A stretch of 16,017 bases of DNA from Candidatus Falkowiibacteriota bacterium (GTDB lineage: Bacteria > Patescibacteriota > Patescibacteriia > Patescibacteriales > UBA12465). The translations under genes and the position numbers were made by a program. The DNA lies in NCBI GenBank assembly GCA_903857815.1, contig CAIOGK010000039.1, positions 1 to 16,017 of the forward strand, read 5' to 3'. The notes under the pieces were generated by a model, which saw only the letters and a program-made list of their open reading frames with translations, had not been told where the DNA came from and ran no database searches. This document shows, one piece after another, positions 5,343 through 13,679 of the stretch. Positions within the stretch are counted from its first letter, which is position 1; each line of letters opens with the position of its first letter.

Positions 5343-8156
5343 ATGCCAAAAATTAACGAAGCAAAAACAAGACAAGAAATCATTGATAAGCGGCTTTTAA
5401 AAGCTGGCTGGGATGTTAATGATCCTTCACAGGTTACTTCGGAACTTAATATTTGGGTTGGTTTACCTGATGGAGTTAAAGAACCAGAACACGAGCATCA
5501 AGGCTTTCAATATGCTGATTATGCCTTACTTGGAGATAATGGTTACCCTTTGGCAATCGTAGAGGCAAAAAAGACCTCAAAAGATGCCAGAGTTGGTCAA
5601 GAGCAAGCTCGTCAATACGCCGAAAATATTCAAAAAAATTCTGGCAAAGATATGCCACTTGTTTTTTATACCAATGGCCATGATATATATTTTTGGGATA
5701 CAGAAAAATATCCACCTCGAAAAGTTTATGGATTTCCAACCAAGAAAGATTTAGAAAGAATGATGTTTTTACGAAAAAATGAAAAACCATTATCTCAAGA
5801 ATTAATTGATAGAGAGATTTCTGGTCGTCCTTATCAAATAGAAGCAATCCGCTCGGTATTTGAAAATTTAGATAGAGGTAAAAGAAAGTCATTATTAGTT
5901 ATGGCGACAGGCACGGGAAAAACGAGAACTTGTGTCGCTATGATAGACTCGCTTATGCGGGCCAATAAGGTGCAAAAGGTATTATTTTTAGTTGATAGAA
6001 TCGCTTTAAGAAATCAGGCGCTTGATGCCTTTAAAGAATTTTTACCAAATGCTCCTATTTGGCCAAAAGTTGGTGAGCACGATATTGTAACAGATAGAAG
6101 AATCTATTGTGCAACTTATCCGACAATGCTTAACATTATTGAAGATGAAAAATGTCCGCTTAGTCCACATTTTTTTGATATGATTGTGGCCGATGAAAGT
6201 CATCGGTCAGTTTATAATATTTATAAAAACATTTTTGATTATTTTGATACTATTCAGCTAGGTTTAACCGCTACACCAAAAGACGCTCTGGAACACAACA
6301 CCTTTGGTTTATTTGAATGTGAGGATGGAATACCAACTTATGCCTATTCATATGAGGAAGCGATAAATAATAAACCTCCCTATCTTTCTGATTTTGAAGT
6401 TTTAAAAATTCGCACTAAATTTCAAAAAGAAGGTATCAGAAAAAATAATATTACTCTAGCACAACAACAGAAATTGCTCGCTGACGGTAAAGAGCCGGCA
6501 GAAATAAATTATGAGGGGAGTGAAATTGAAAAGAAAGTGACAAATAAAGGAACAAATGCCTTGATAGTGCAAGAGTTTATGGAGGAGTGTATCAAGGATG
6601 AAAGCGGAACGTTACCAGGAAAGACAATTTTCTTTGCAATGACCATGAAACATGCCCGTAGGTTGCAGGAAGTTTTTGATGATCTTTACCCTGAACATAA
6701 AGGTAATTTGGCAAAAGTAATTGTTTCCGATGATTCAAGGGTTTATGGAAAGGGTGGTCTACTTGATCAGTTTGTAAATAAGGATTTTCCACGAATTGCT
6801 ATTAGCGTAGATATGCTTGATACCGGAATCGATGTTAGAGAATTAGTTAATCTAGTTTTTGCTAAACCAGTTTTTTCTTATACTAAGTTTTGGCAAATGA
6901 TTGGTCGAGGCACAAGACTACTGGAGTCTAAAAAAATAAAACCATGGTGTAAGGTAAAAGACAAATTTTTAATTATTGACTGTTGGGAAAATTTTGAATA
7001 TTTTCAAATGAACCCAACCGGTAAAGTTGATAAACCGTCAAAACCGATTCCGGTTCGTCTTTTTGAGACCAAACTTCAAAAACTCAATATAGCTGAATTA
7101 CAAAATAATCTTGAAATTTCTAAAGTCGTTACTCAAAAGTTAAAAGAAGATATTTCTAAATTACCACAAAATAACGTAGTAATTTTGGATGCGAAGAGTA
7201 AGCTGGAAAAATTAGATGATTCTTTTTGGCAAAAATTAAATAAAGATAAAAAACTATATCTTGAAAAAGATATTGCGCCTTTAATGAGAACTAGAACGGG
7301 TGAAGATTTTAAAGCGATGAGCTTTGAACTCAAAGTCTTACAATATTCAATTGCCAAACTTGAAGAATTAGAGGGCCAAGATAAAAAAATCAAAACTCTT
7401 GAAGAAGTGATTATTGAAATGGTCTCTGATTTGCCATTATCAGTTAATGTGGTTGCCAAAGAAAAAGAGTTAATAGAAAATGTTTTACATAATGAATATT
7501 TAGAAAAGTCGGACGAGAATGCCCTAGAAGTTTTAATTCAAAGGATTGCCCCTTTAATGAAATACAGAGAGGATGGCATTAAGCCAGACCAAGACTCCCT
7601 TGATTTATTAGATATAACCAACGAGAAAGAATATATTAAATTTGGACCAGCACATGAAAGAATAACTATTCAAAAATATCGTGAAAAGATTGAGACTTTG
7701 ATTCAAAAACTTGAAGAGGGAAATGAAATTCTACAAAAAATTAAACAAGGTGAGAGTATTACTCAAGAAGAGGCAGATGAATTAGCAAATACTCTAGCAG
7801 AATATGAGCCATATCCAACAGAAGAAAATCTTCAAAAAGCCTATGATGCTCGAAAAGTTAATTTCTTAGATTTAATTAAATATATTATGGGTGTTAGCGG
7901 ACTGGTTACTTTTTCCGAAAAAGTGTCAGAAGCTTTTGCCGAGTTTATTGCGGAACATAATTCTTTAGCAGCTAATCAGATTCAATTTTTAATAATTCTT
8001 CGTGATTTTATTATTAATAATGGTGAGCTTACCAAAAAAGATTTAGTTAGTGAACCATTCACAAAACTAAATGCTCGTGGTTTCTTGGGAGTTTTCACAC
8101 CTAAGTTGCAAACAGAGATATTGTTATTTACTAATAAAATTTTACACTATGCTTAA
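5343..8156 (+). CDS. hsdR: Type I restriction enzyme, R (restriction/translocase) subunit
   Basis: A 937-aa HsdR, the motor and nuclease subunit of type I restriction enzymes. The N-terminal PD-(D/E)xK nuclease shows Asp59 (YADYALL) and Glu74-Ala-Lys76 (IVEAKK). The SF2 translocase follows: Walker A ATGTGKT (188-194), DESH box (284-287, a variant of DEAH), TATP (309-312), a strand with DTGIDV, and motif VI QMIGRGTRL (518-526). The C-terminal 350 residues are helical, as in the EcoEI-type R subunit domain that docks on the methyltransferase. Length and motif order are complete and nothing is truncated. It cuts DNA far from an unmethylated target after ATP-driven translocation. The start ATG has no Shine-Dalgarno. 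Its end overlaps hsdM by 8 bases, implying coupled translation. Confidence 0.97.
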   Translation: MPKINEAKTRQEIIDKRLLKAGWDVNDPSQVTSELNIWVGLPDGVKEPEHEHQGFQYADYALLGDNGYPLAIVEAKKTSKDARVGQEQARQYAENIQKNSGKDMPLVFYTNGHDIYFWDTEKYPPRKVYGFPTKKDLERMMFLRKNEKPLSQELIDREISGRPYQIEAIRSVFENLDRGKRKSLLVMATGTGKTRTCVAMIDSLMRANKVQKVLFLVDRIALRNQALDAFKEFLPNAPIWPKVGEHDIVTDRRIYCATYPTMLNIIEDEKCPLSPHFFDMIVADESHRSVYNIYKNIFDYFDTIQLGLTATPKDALEHNTFGLFECEDGIPTYAYSYEEAINNKPPYLSDFEVLKIRTKFQKEGIRKNNITLAQQQKLLADGKEPAEINYEGSEIEKKVTNKGTNALIVQEFMEECIKDESGTLPGKTIFFAMTMKHARRLQEVFDDLYPEHKGNLAKVIVSDDSRVYGKGGLLDQFVNKDFPRIAISVDMLDTGIDVRELVNLVFAKPVFSYTKFWQMIGRGTRLLESKKIKPWCKVKDKFLIIDCWENFEYFQMNPTGKVDKPSKPIPVRLFETKLQKLNIAELQNNLEISKVVTQKLKEDISKLPQNNVVILDAKSKLEKLDDSFWQKLNKDKKLYLEKDIAPLMRTRTGEDFKAMSFELKVLQYSIAKLEELEGQDKKIKTLEEVIIEMVSDLPLSVNVVAKEKELIENVLHNEYLEKSDENALEVLIQRIAPLMKYREDGIKPDQDSLDLLDITNEKEYIKFGPAHERITIQKYREKIETLIQKLEEGNEILQKIKQGESITQEEADELANTLAEYEPYPTEENLQKAYDARKVNFLDLIKYIMGVSGLVTFSEKVSEAFAEFIAEHNSLAANQIQFLIILRDFIINNGELTKKDLVSEPFTKLNARGFLGVFTPKLQTEILLFTNKILHYA

Positions 8157-9669
8157 TGCCACTCTTAAATCATCAATCGGGAAACTTTGGGATAAATTCT
8201 GGAGCGGTGGTATTTCTAACCCCTTAACAGCTATTGAGCAAATTTCATATTTGCTATTTATGAAACGACTGGATGAAATGGATATTAAGAAAAAACAGGA
8301 TTCTGATTTTACTGGCGAAGCGTATAAATCACTTTTTGCGAGCGGTAAAGAGAATCTACGGTGGAGTCATTTTAAGCAAATGGAAGGCGGCGAAATGCTA
8401 ACTCATATTCAAACAGAAGTTTTTCCTTTTCTTAAAACAATCGGTAAAGAAGAAAGTCATTTTGCTAAGTATATGGGAAATGCGGTTTTTATTATTTCTA
8501 AGCCGTCATTACTGGTTGAGGCGGTTACAATTATTGATGAAATTTTTGATGAAATCTCTAAACAGGAATCCGCAGGACAAGGCTTTCAAGATACCCAGGG
8601 TGATTTATATGAATATTTATTGTCTGAAATAACAAGCGCTGGTAAACTTGGTCAATTTAGAACCCCTAGACACATCATCCAGCTTATTTGCGAATTAGTT
8701 GATCCAAAGTTAGGTGACACAATTTGCGACCCAGCTTGTGGAACGGGTGGCTTTTTACTTGGTGCTTATCAGCATATTCTTACAGCTCACACAAGCAAGG
8801 AACATCGTAAAACAGATGAGAACGGTTTAACTCGTGGAGATCTTGGTGATAAACTAACCGACGAAAGACAATGGACTCATCTCAAGGAAAAAACTTTTTA
8901 TGGTTATGACATGGACGAAAGTATGGTGCGTATTGGATTAATGAACTTAATGATGCACGGCATATCAAGCCCAAACATTGAGCAAAAAGATACTCTGTCT
9001 AAAAAGTATGATGAAAATAATCATTATGATGTAATAATGGCCAACCCCCCATTTAAAGGCAGTGTCGATAAAGGAGATATTAATGAATCAATTTCTCTTA
9101 ATACCACAAAAACTGAACTTTTATTTTTAGATAGGATTATTAAATCTCTTAAAATTGGTGGACGGGCCGGTATGATTGTTCCTGATGGCGTGCTTTTTGG
9201 TTCTAGCAACGCCCATAAACAAGCTCGCCAAATGCTGCTTAACGACTGTGAATTACAAGGTGTTATTTCTATGCCCAGTGGCGTGTTTAAACCATATGCT
9301 GGAGTAAGTACGGCAATTTTAATATTTGTAAAAGGTGGCGAAACTGATAAAGTTTGGTTTTATGATATGCAGTCAGATGGTTACACTCTAGATGACAAAC
9401 GAAGTAAAATAAACGGCGGAGGAGATTTACCAGACATAGTAGAAAAGTGGAAACATCGAAAAGAACAGACCGAGAATAAATTGAATAGCAAATTTTTTTA
9501 TATTGATAAAAAGGAAATTGAAAAAGCTGATTATGATTTGAGTCTTAATCGCTATAAAGTTACCGACCGCGAAGATGTAAAATATGAAGACCCAAAAGTA
9601 ATTCTAAAAAAGATTGAAACACTAGAAAAAGAAATCGTTGATGGACTTAGCGATTTAAAGAATTTGTAA
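8149..9669 (+). CDS. hsdM: Type I restriction enzyme, M (adenine methyltransferase) subunit
   Basis: A 506-aa N6-adenine methyltransferase subunit. The N-terminal helical domain (about 1-130; SSIGKLWDKFWSGG, ISYLLFMKRLDE) is the standard HsdM N domain. The SAM-binding motif DPACGTGGF is at 194-202 and the catalytic ANPPF at 298-302; the segment QFRTPRHII before motif I is also typical. I set the start at ATG 8149 (MLNATLKSSIG), eight bases before the hsdR stop. The frame is open back to 8071, but those 26 residues overlap hsdR and do not look like this family. With HsdS it modifies host DNA, and with HsdR added it restricts. The stop is followed two bases later by the hsdS start. Confidence 0.97.
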   Translation: MLNATLKSSIGKLWDKFWSGGISNPLTAIEQISYLLFMKRLDEMDIKKKQDSDFTGEAYKSLFASGKENLRWSHFKQMEGGEMLTHIQTEVFPFLKTIGKEESHFAKYMGNAVFIISKPSLLVEAVTIIDEIFDEISKQESAGQGFQDTQGDLYEYLLSEITSAGKLGQFRTPRHIIQLICELVDPKLGDTICDPACGTGGFLLGAYQHILTAHTSKEHRKTDENGLTRGDLGDKLTDERQWTHLKEKTFYGYDMDESMVRIGLMNLMMHGISSPNIEQKDTLSKKYDENNHYDVIMANPPFKGSVDKGDINESISLNTTKTELLFLDRIIKSLKIGGRAGMIVPDGVLFGSSNAHKQARQMLLNDCELQGVISMPSGVFKPYAGVSTAILIFVKGGETDKVWFYDMQSDGYTLDDKRSKINGGGDLPDIVEKWKHRKEQTENKLNSKFFYIDKKEIEKADYDLSLNRYKVTDREDVKYEDPKVILKKIETLEKEIVDGLSDLKNL

Positions 9670-9671
9670 TT

Positions 9672-10769
9672 ATGATTAAAAATCAATTAGGAAAATTTGT
9701 AACTATAAAAACAGGAAAGCTTGATGCGAATGCAAGCTCTTTCGATGGTCTTTATCCATTCTTTACTTGTTCTAAAGAGCCGTTGAAAATAAGCACCTAT
9801 TCATATGATTGTAAGTGCGTGCTAGTTGCTGGAAACGGTGACTTGAATGTTAAGTATTATGAAGGGAAATTTGATGCTTATCAAAGAACTTATATAATCC
9901 AAAGCAAAGATGAATCAATCTTGGATACACGCTATTTGTATTGGTTTTTGTATAAGTATGTCGAGAAATTAAGAGAATTATCGATTGGTGGAGTTATTAA
10001 ATATATAAAAATAAATAATTTAACTGATCCAATAATTCCGCTACCGCCAATTGATGACCAAAAACGAATTGTACAAATCATTGATAAAGCGGACGCTCTT
10101 TGCCAAAAAAGAAAAGAGTCAATTAAGTCTTTGGATGATTATTTAAAATCAGTATTTTTAGAGATGTTTGGTGACCCAGTAAAAAACCCTAAAAAGTGGC
10201 CCAGACAAAAATTTGAAAAACTTGGTACTTTGGATAGAGGAAAGTCTAAACATAGACCAAGAAATGCTCCGGAATTATTAGGAGGAGAGCATCCTTTGAT
10301 TCAAACAGGTGATGTGGCTAATGCGGAACTTTATATAGAAAAATACAATTCAACATATTCTGACATTGGCTTGAGGCAGAGCAAGAAATGGCCGAAAGGA
10401 ACACTTTGCATCACCATTGCAGCAAACATTGCAAAAACAGGAATTTTAAATTTTGACGCTTGTTTTCCTGATAGTGTGGTTGGTTTTATGGCAGACAAAA
10501 ATATAACCAATCCAGTATTTATACATTTCTGGATGTCTTTCTTTCAAAAAATACTTGAGGAAAGCGCTCCGGAATCAGCACAAAAAAATATAAATTTAAG
10601 AATACTAAGAGATTTAGATGTTATTAGTCCTCCTCTTGAATTGCAAAATAAATTTTCAGAAATTGTTCAAAAAACTGAATCTATTAAACAAAAAATGTTC
10701 ATTCAATCCACGGAATTGGAAGCCCAATTTCAATCCTTAATACAAAAAGCATTTAAAGGAGAGTTATAA
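9672..10769 (+). CDS. hsdS: Type I restriction enzyme, S (specificity) subunit
   Basis: A 365-aa HsdS, which chooses the DNA target. It has the expected repeat design: target recognition domain 1 (about 1-120), conserved helix pair 1 (PLPPIDDQKRI 124-133 continuing through KRKESIKSLDDYLKSVF), target recognition domain 2 (about 175-316), and conserved helix 2 (SPPLELQNKF 319-328 through the end, AFKGEL). The two halves are different, so the target should be bipartite and asymmetric. The first recognition domain is short, near the lower limit for the family, but the frame is intact. The target cannot be read from sequence. It is the last gene of the hsd operon; no clear terminator follows. Confidence 0.95.
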   Translation: MIKNQLGKFVTIKTGKLDANASSFDGLYPFFTCSKEPLKISTYSYDCKCVLVAGNGDLNVKYYEGKFDAYQRTYIIQSKDESILDTRYLYWFLYKYVEKLRELSIGGVIKYIKINNLTDPIIPLPPIDDQKRIVQIIDKADALCQKRKESIKSLDDYLKSVFLEMFGDPVKNPKKWPRQKFEKLGTLDRGKSKHRPRNAPELLGGEHPLIQTGDVANAELYIEKYNSTYSDIGLRQSKKWPKGTLCITIAANIAKTGILNFDACFPDSVVGFMADKNITNPVFIHFWMSFFQKILEESAPESAQKNINLRILRDLDVISPPLELQNKFSEIVQKTESIKQKMFIQSTELEAQFQSLIQKAFKGEL

Positions 10770-10876
10770 TTTTTTAAAATAATTTATTTAGAGGTTTACT
10801 AAAAAGCCTATAAATAATCGTAAAATACCCTAAAATATCATATATAAGAACATTTTAAACAATAATTTGTAGATTA

Positions 10877-10905
10877 TTGACTTATAAATACTTTTTTGCT
10901 ATCAT
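10877..10905 (+). promoter_or_regulatory. Promoter of the AbiL/RloAB-like operon
   Basis: TTGACT (10877-10882), exactly 17 bases, TATCAT (10900-10905). The predicted start is near 10912, leaving a leader of about 15 bases before ATG 10927. The surrounding gap (10770-10926) is very A+T rich and shows no gene or strong hairpin. It indicates that the downstream defence genes can be expressed separately from hsdRMS. Confidence 0.75.
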
Positions 10906-10926
10906 ATAGACATAAACAATAAATAT

Positions 10927-12144
10927 ATGATTCATTCATTTTCATGCAAAAACTTTTATTCTTTTAGCGACCTTGCTGTTGTAGATTTTTCCGTTAACGA
11001 TAAGGCGCCAATTAATGATGGTTATTTTACAGCTCCCTCTGGAAATCGTCTTTCTAAAATTGAAACCGTAGTTGGACCTAATGCATCAGGTAAAACAAAT
11101 CTCTTAAAAATTTTGCCTTTTTTGAAGTGGCTAATTGCAGATTCATTTAATAGTAACCCCTCATCTTTGCTGCCAGTAAAGCCTTTTATGTTTGGTGAAC
11201 AAAAAAATAAACCAACAGAGCTTGCAGTGGATTTTGAAATCAATGGAAATATTTATACTTATGCTTTTGTTCTTGATGAAAAACGAATTATTTTAGAAGA
11301 ATTAAAAGTAAAAAATAAAACTAACCAAAAAGAAACGAGTAAAAAGGTCTTTTCTCGAAAGTGGAATAAAGAAGAAGGGAAATATGATTTGGACGATAAG
11401 CGTTTTAATTTGCCGAAAGAGTTTGAAAACTCGATTCGTCCCAACGCCAGTATAGTAAGTGTGGCTGTACGTTTTAATCATAAAGAAAGCCAGGAGATAT
11501 TTAATTATTGGCAAAAGTTTGAAACAAATGTTGTTGAAGCTGGCTGGGTTGGTGATCAGGTATTGCCAAATTCCAATCAGCAGTTATTAGAGGTTTTAGA
11601 TTTTTATAGCGAAAGCGGTAATGAAACAATAAAAAAAGAGGCGGAGAAAATTTTGTCCCGTTTTGATCTTGGACTAGAATCATTTGAGATTGATAAAATT
11701 AAGAAAGAAAATAGTTTTTCTATTAATGTTAAAGTCGCTCATTCTTTTGGCGGTCAAAAAGTATATCTTCCTTCAATGGCCTACGAATCATCGGGCACTA
11801 AACAACTTTTTGTTTTACTAAAAACTATTTTAGTTGTGCTAACTCGAGGCGGAATGGCTGTTCTTGATGAGTTTGATGTTAATTTACACCCGGAAATGGT
11901 TATGTCTTTATTTGAATTATTTATTCAACCTGAGACTAATCCAAACAATGCTCAGCTGTTATTTAGCACGCATAGTCATCGAGTTTTAAATAATCTAGAT
12001 AAATACCAGATAATTCTTACTGAAAAAAATGAAAAAGGTGAAAGTGATTCATGGCGTTTAGATGATGTTTCTGGTGTCCGTTCTGATGATAATTATTATC
12101 AAAAATATATTGCTGGCGCATATGGTGCTGTTCCAAAAATATAA
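10927..12144 (+). CDS. AAA ATPase of AbiLi / RloA / AriA type (defence)
   Basis: A 405-aa ABC/SMC-like AAA ATPase (AAA_15/AAA_21 group). Walker A is GPNASGKT (50-57), the signature-like segment ESSGTKQ is at 287-293, Walker B AVLDEFD at 311-317 and the sensor-like STHS at 347-350. The C-terminus YIAGAYGAVP matches the conserved 'YL.GrYGAvP' ending of RloA/AbiLi proteins. In these systems the ATPase holds and controls a TOPRIM nuclease that is released when infection is sensed: AbiL in Lactococcus, RloA-RloB in Campylobacter type I R-M loci, and AriA-AriB in PARIS. Here the next gene encodes such a TOPRIM-like protein. It follows directly after a type I R-M operon, as rlo genes do. It has its own promoter. 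The choice among AbiL, Rlo and PARIS names is inferred. Confidence 0.9.
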   Translation: MIHSFSCKNFYSFSDLAVVDFSVNDKAPINDGYFTAPSGNRLSKIETVVGPNASGKTNLLKILPFLKWLIADSFNSNPSSLLPVKPFMFGEQKNKPTELAVDFEINGNIYTYAFVLDEKRIILEELKVKNKTNQKETSKKVFSRKWNKEEGKYDLDDKRFNLPKEFENSIRPNASIVSVAVRFNHKESQEIFNYWQKFETNVVEAGWVGDQVLPNSNQQLLEVLDFYSESGNETIKKEAEKILSRFDLGLESFEIDKIKKENSFSINVKVAHSFGGQKVYLPSMAYESSGTKQLFVLLKTILVVLTRGGMAVLDEFDVNLHPEMVMSLFELFIQPETNPNNAQLLFSTHSHRVLNNLDKYQIILTEKNEKGESDSWRLDDVSGVRSDDNYYQKYIAGAYGAVPKI

Positions 12145-12155
12145 CCACGAAAAAT

Positions 12156-12686
12156 ATGTCACGAACAAATCCATTAAAGAAAAAGAAACGCCAAGCAAAT
12201 AAGACTCTGTTGGTATTTGGTGAAGGTTACGATGAAGAAATGTTTTTAAAACATTTAAAGGCTATTTATTCTTATAAAAGCAATGTTGCTATATCCGTTA
12301 AAAAGGGTAAGGGTGGCGATGCTCAAAATATTGTAATTGATGCAGATAAAATACCAGGTGCGTATGATAGAAAAGTAGTAATCCTTGATAATGATAAAGA
12401 AAAAGCAGAAATGGTTAAAGCCAGACAGGAGGCTGAAAATCGAAACATTGAATTGATAGAAAATACGCCTTGTTTAGAACATTTACTGATTTCAATTCTT
12501 GATAAGAAAATGACCGGGAAGAACTCAGCATGGTGTAAGAGTGAATTTGAAAGTAAATATATAGATAAGAAAAAACGAGGAGAACCTAACGAATATGTAA
12601 AATTATTTCCAAAGAAGCTCCTTGAAGCACGAAGGCTAAAAATAATAGAATTAAACAAATTAATCTTAATCATGGAGGGTAAATAA
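12156..12686 (+). CDS. TOPRIM-like nuclease of RloB / AbiLii type (defence partner)
   Basis: A 176-aa protein with the RloB/AbiLii layout. After a basic N-terminus comes a strand and glutamate motif LLVFGEGYDEEMFL (18-31, Glu23), a glycine-rich KKGKGGDAQ (49-57), and the Asp motif VVILDNDKE (74-82, Asp78 and Asp80). Next is ENTPCLEHLLISIL (102-115), equivalent to the 'NPcfE.WlLlh' segment of RloB. The Glu and Asp-x-Asp are the metal-binding residues of TOPRIM folds. It would be the toxic effector nuclease, controlled by the ATPase encoded 11 bases upstream. Length is close to family size (about 180-220). Its last codons (ATG GAG GGT AAA) include a Shine-Dalgarno for the next gene. Confidence 0.85.
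   Translation: MSRTNPLKKKKRQANKTLLVFGEGYDEEMFLKHLKAIYSYKSNVAISVKKGKGGDAQNIVIDADKIPGAYDRKVVILDNDKEKAEMVKARQEAENRNIELIENTPCLEHLLISILDKKMTGKNSAWCKSEFESKYIDKKKRGEPNEYVKLFPKKLLEARRLKIIELNKLILIMEGK
12674..12679 (+). promoter_or_regulatory. Strong Shine-Dalgarno for the zinc-ribbon gene
   Basis: GGAGGG lies 7 bases before ATG 12687. It is the only strong ribosome-binding sequence I found before a gene in this window, and it lies inside the end of the preceding coding region. It supports the chosen start. Confidence 0.7.
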
Positions 12687-13016
12687 ATGACAGATAAGGA
12701 AATAAAAAAGAAAGAACTAGAAGAATATTTAGCGCAAAGCACCTTGCAAATAAACGGTGCTGAGTGTTGGAAATGCGGTAAATTAATGAAAATGGCTTTA
12801 GTTTTTTCAAAAGGAGAGCTTTATGGCCCGGAAGAGTTTAATGAAGAACAACTAGAATTAGCTAGGTCAAAAGGAGTTCTAATTAAGTCACAGGATGCCA
12901 AGACATCGGAGTCTACATATCTGGCGAATACTTGTCCAGCTTGTGGCGCCTTTATGGGTAAATTTTTTATTCATGATTACTTAGATGGAACCGGTGAGAG
13001 ATATAAATTGGACTAA
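12687..13016 (+). CDS. Small zinc-ribbon protein, function unknown (109 aa)
   Basis: A 109-aa protein with two widely spaced Cys pairs, Cys27-x2-Cys30 (ECWKCGK) and Cys83-x2-Cys86 (NTCPACGAF), that should together bind one zinc ion. Between them is a variable, charged segment with an ST-x-x-x-N-C approach to the second pair; after it comes the aromatic stretch GKFFIHDYL. There is no catalytic motif or membrane segment. I recall similar stand-alone proteins of unknown role, but cannot name a family. It begins right at the stop of the TOPRIM gene with no gap and has a strong ribosome-binding site, so it is likely to be made together with the defence pair. It could bind nucleic acid as a sensor or accessory factor; that is inference. 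Confidence 0.85.
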   Translation: MTDKEIKKKELEEYLAQSTLQINGAECWKCGKLMKMALVFSKGELYGPEEFNEEQLELARSKGVLIKSQDAKTSESTYLANTCPACGAFMGKFFIHDYLDGTGERYKLD

Positions 13017-13030
13017 TTAATATTAATAAA

Positions 13031-13651
13031 ATGGGTGAATTTGAAAACATACAATATCAAGAAGCTTGTAAAAGGACCGATGAGTTAAGAAGAGAAGCTG
13101 AAAAAAGTGCTGATGAATCGAAGTCTCTTTGTAATTCAGCAAGCGACTTATCTCTAAAAAATTATTCATCATGGCGTGATTACCTCCATAAATATTATTT
13201 AGTTATGTTGGTCATAGCTGGCGGTCTCGGTATTTATGAAAAAGCCAGTCAATTAAGTTTAATATTTATAATTTCCGGAGTCTTGGTCGGTTTTATAATA
13301 ATCAATTTGTATTTATACTGGGAAAGAAAGCATATAAGATTCAGTTATGATATTGATATAACAAAGCCTTATAAATGGTTTGATCATCCTGATGTTAAAG
13401 ATAATAATCCGCCATTAGCTCTAAAACTTAATCTTGAAAAAATAATTCAAGATAATAACATCTTACTAAAACAGTCTACCGATAAAGAACAATCTAAATT
13501 GTTGAAAGGAAAAATAAAAGCAGATAAAAGATGGTTAGGAATGATAAAATATTGGAATATGTACGGTTTTGAGCCCATCTGGGTTACTGGGGTAGTTATA
13601 AGCTTACTTTTAACATTTACTGGCATTGTTCTAATTTTCTTTAATCGTTAA
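13031..13651 (+). CDS. Coiled-coil membrane protein with three predicted TM helices (206 aa)
   Basis: I do not recognise this family. Residues 1-50 are a charged helix likely to form a coiled coil. Two close membrane helices follow (about 54-70 and 76-97) with a short turn, then a soluble polar part of about 80 residues (98-180), and a third membrane helix at 182-204 just before the end (WVTGVVISLLLTFTGIVLIFF). There is no signal peptide, cysteine pair or enzyme motif. It lies 14 bases after the zinc-ribbon gene, in the same direction. Many defence operons end with small membrane proteins that disrupt the membrane when triggered, so an effector role is possible; the sequence itself does not prove it. 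The start has no Shine-Dalgarno. Confidence 0.85.
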   Translation: MGEFENIQYQEACKRTDELRREAEKSADESKSLCNSASDLSLKNYSSWRDYLHKYYLVMLVIAGGLGIYEKASQLSLIFIISGVLVGFIIINLYLYWERKHIRFSYDIDITKPYKWFDHPDVKDNNPPLALKLNLEKIIQDNNILLKQSTDKEQSKLLKGKIKADKRWLGMIKYWNMYGFEPIWVTGVVISLLLTFTGIVLIFFNR

Positions 13652-13679
13652 ATACTCATTACTAATAAAAATATTTTAT

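Noticed and set aside
5476..5892. A 138-aa minus-strand frame inside hsdR, and other minus-strand frames under the plus-strand genes
   Set aside because: They mirror strongly conserved coding frames, show no domain of their own, and have composition typical of antisense shadows.
8071..8148. Extended N-terminus of HsdM
   Set aside because: The 26 extra residues overlap hsdR in another frame and do not look like HsdM. ATG 8149 gives the normal HsdM start and an 8-base coupling overlap.
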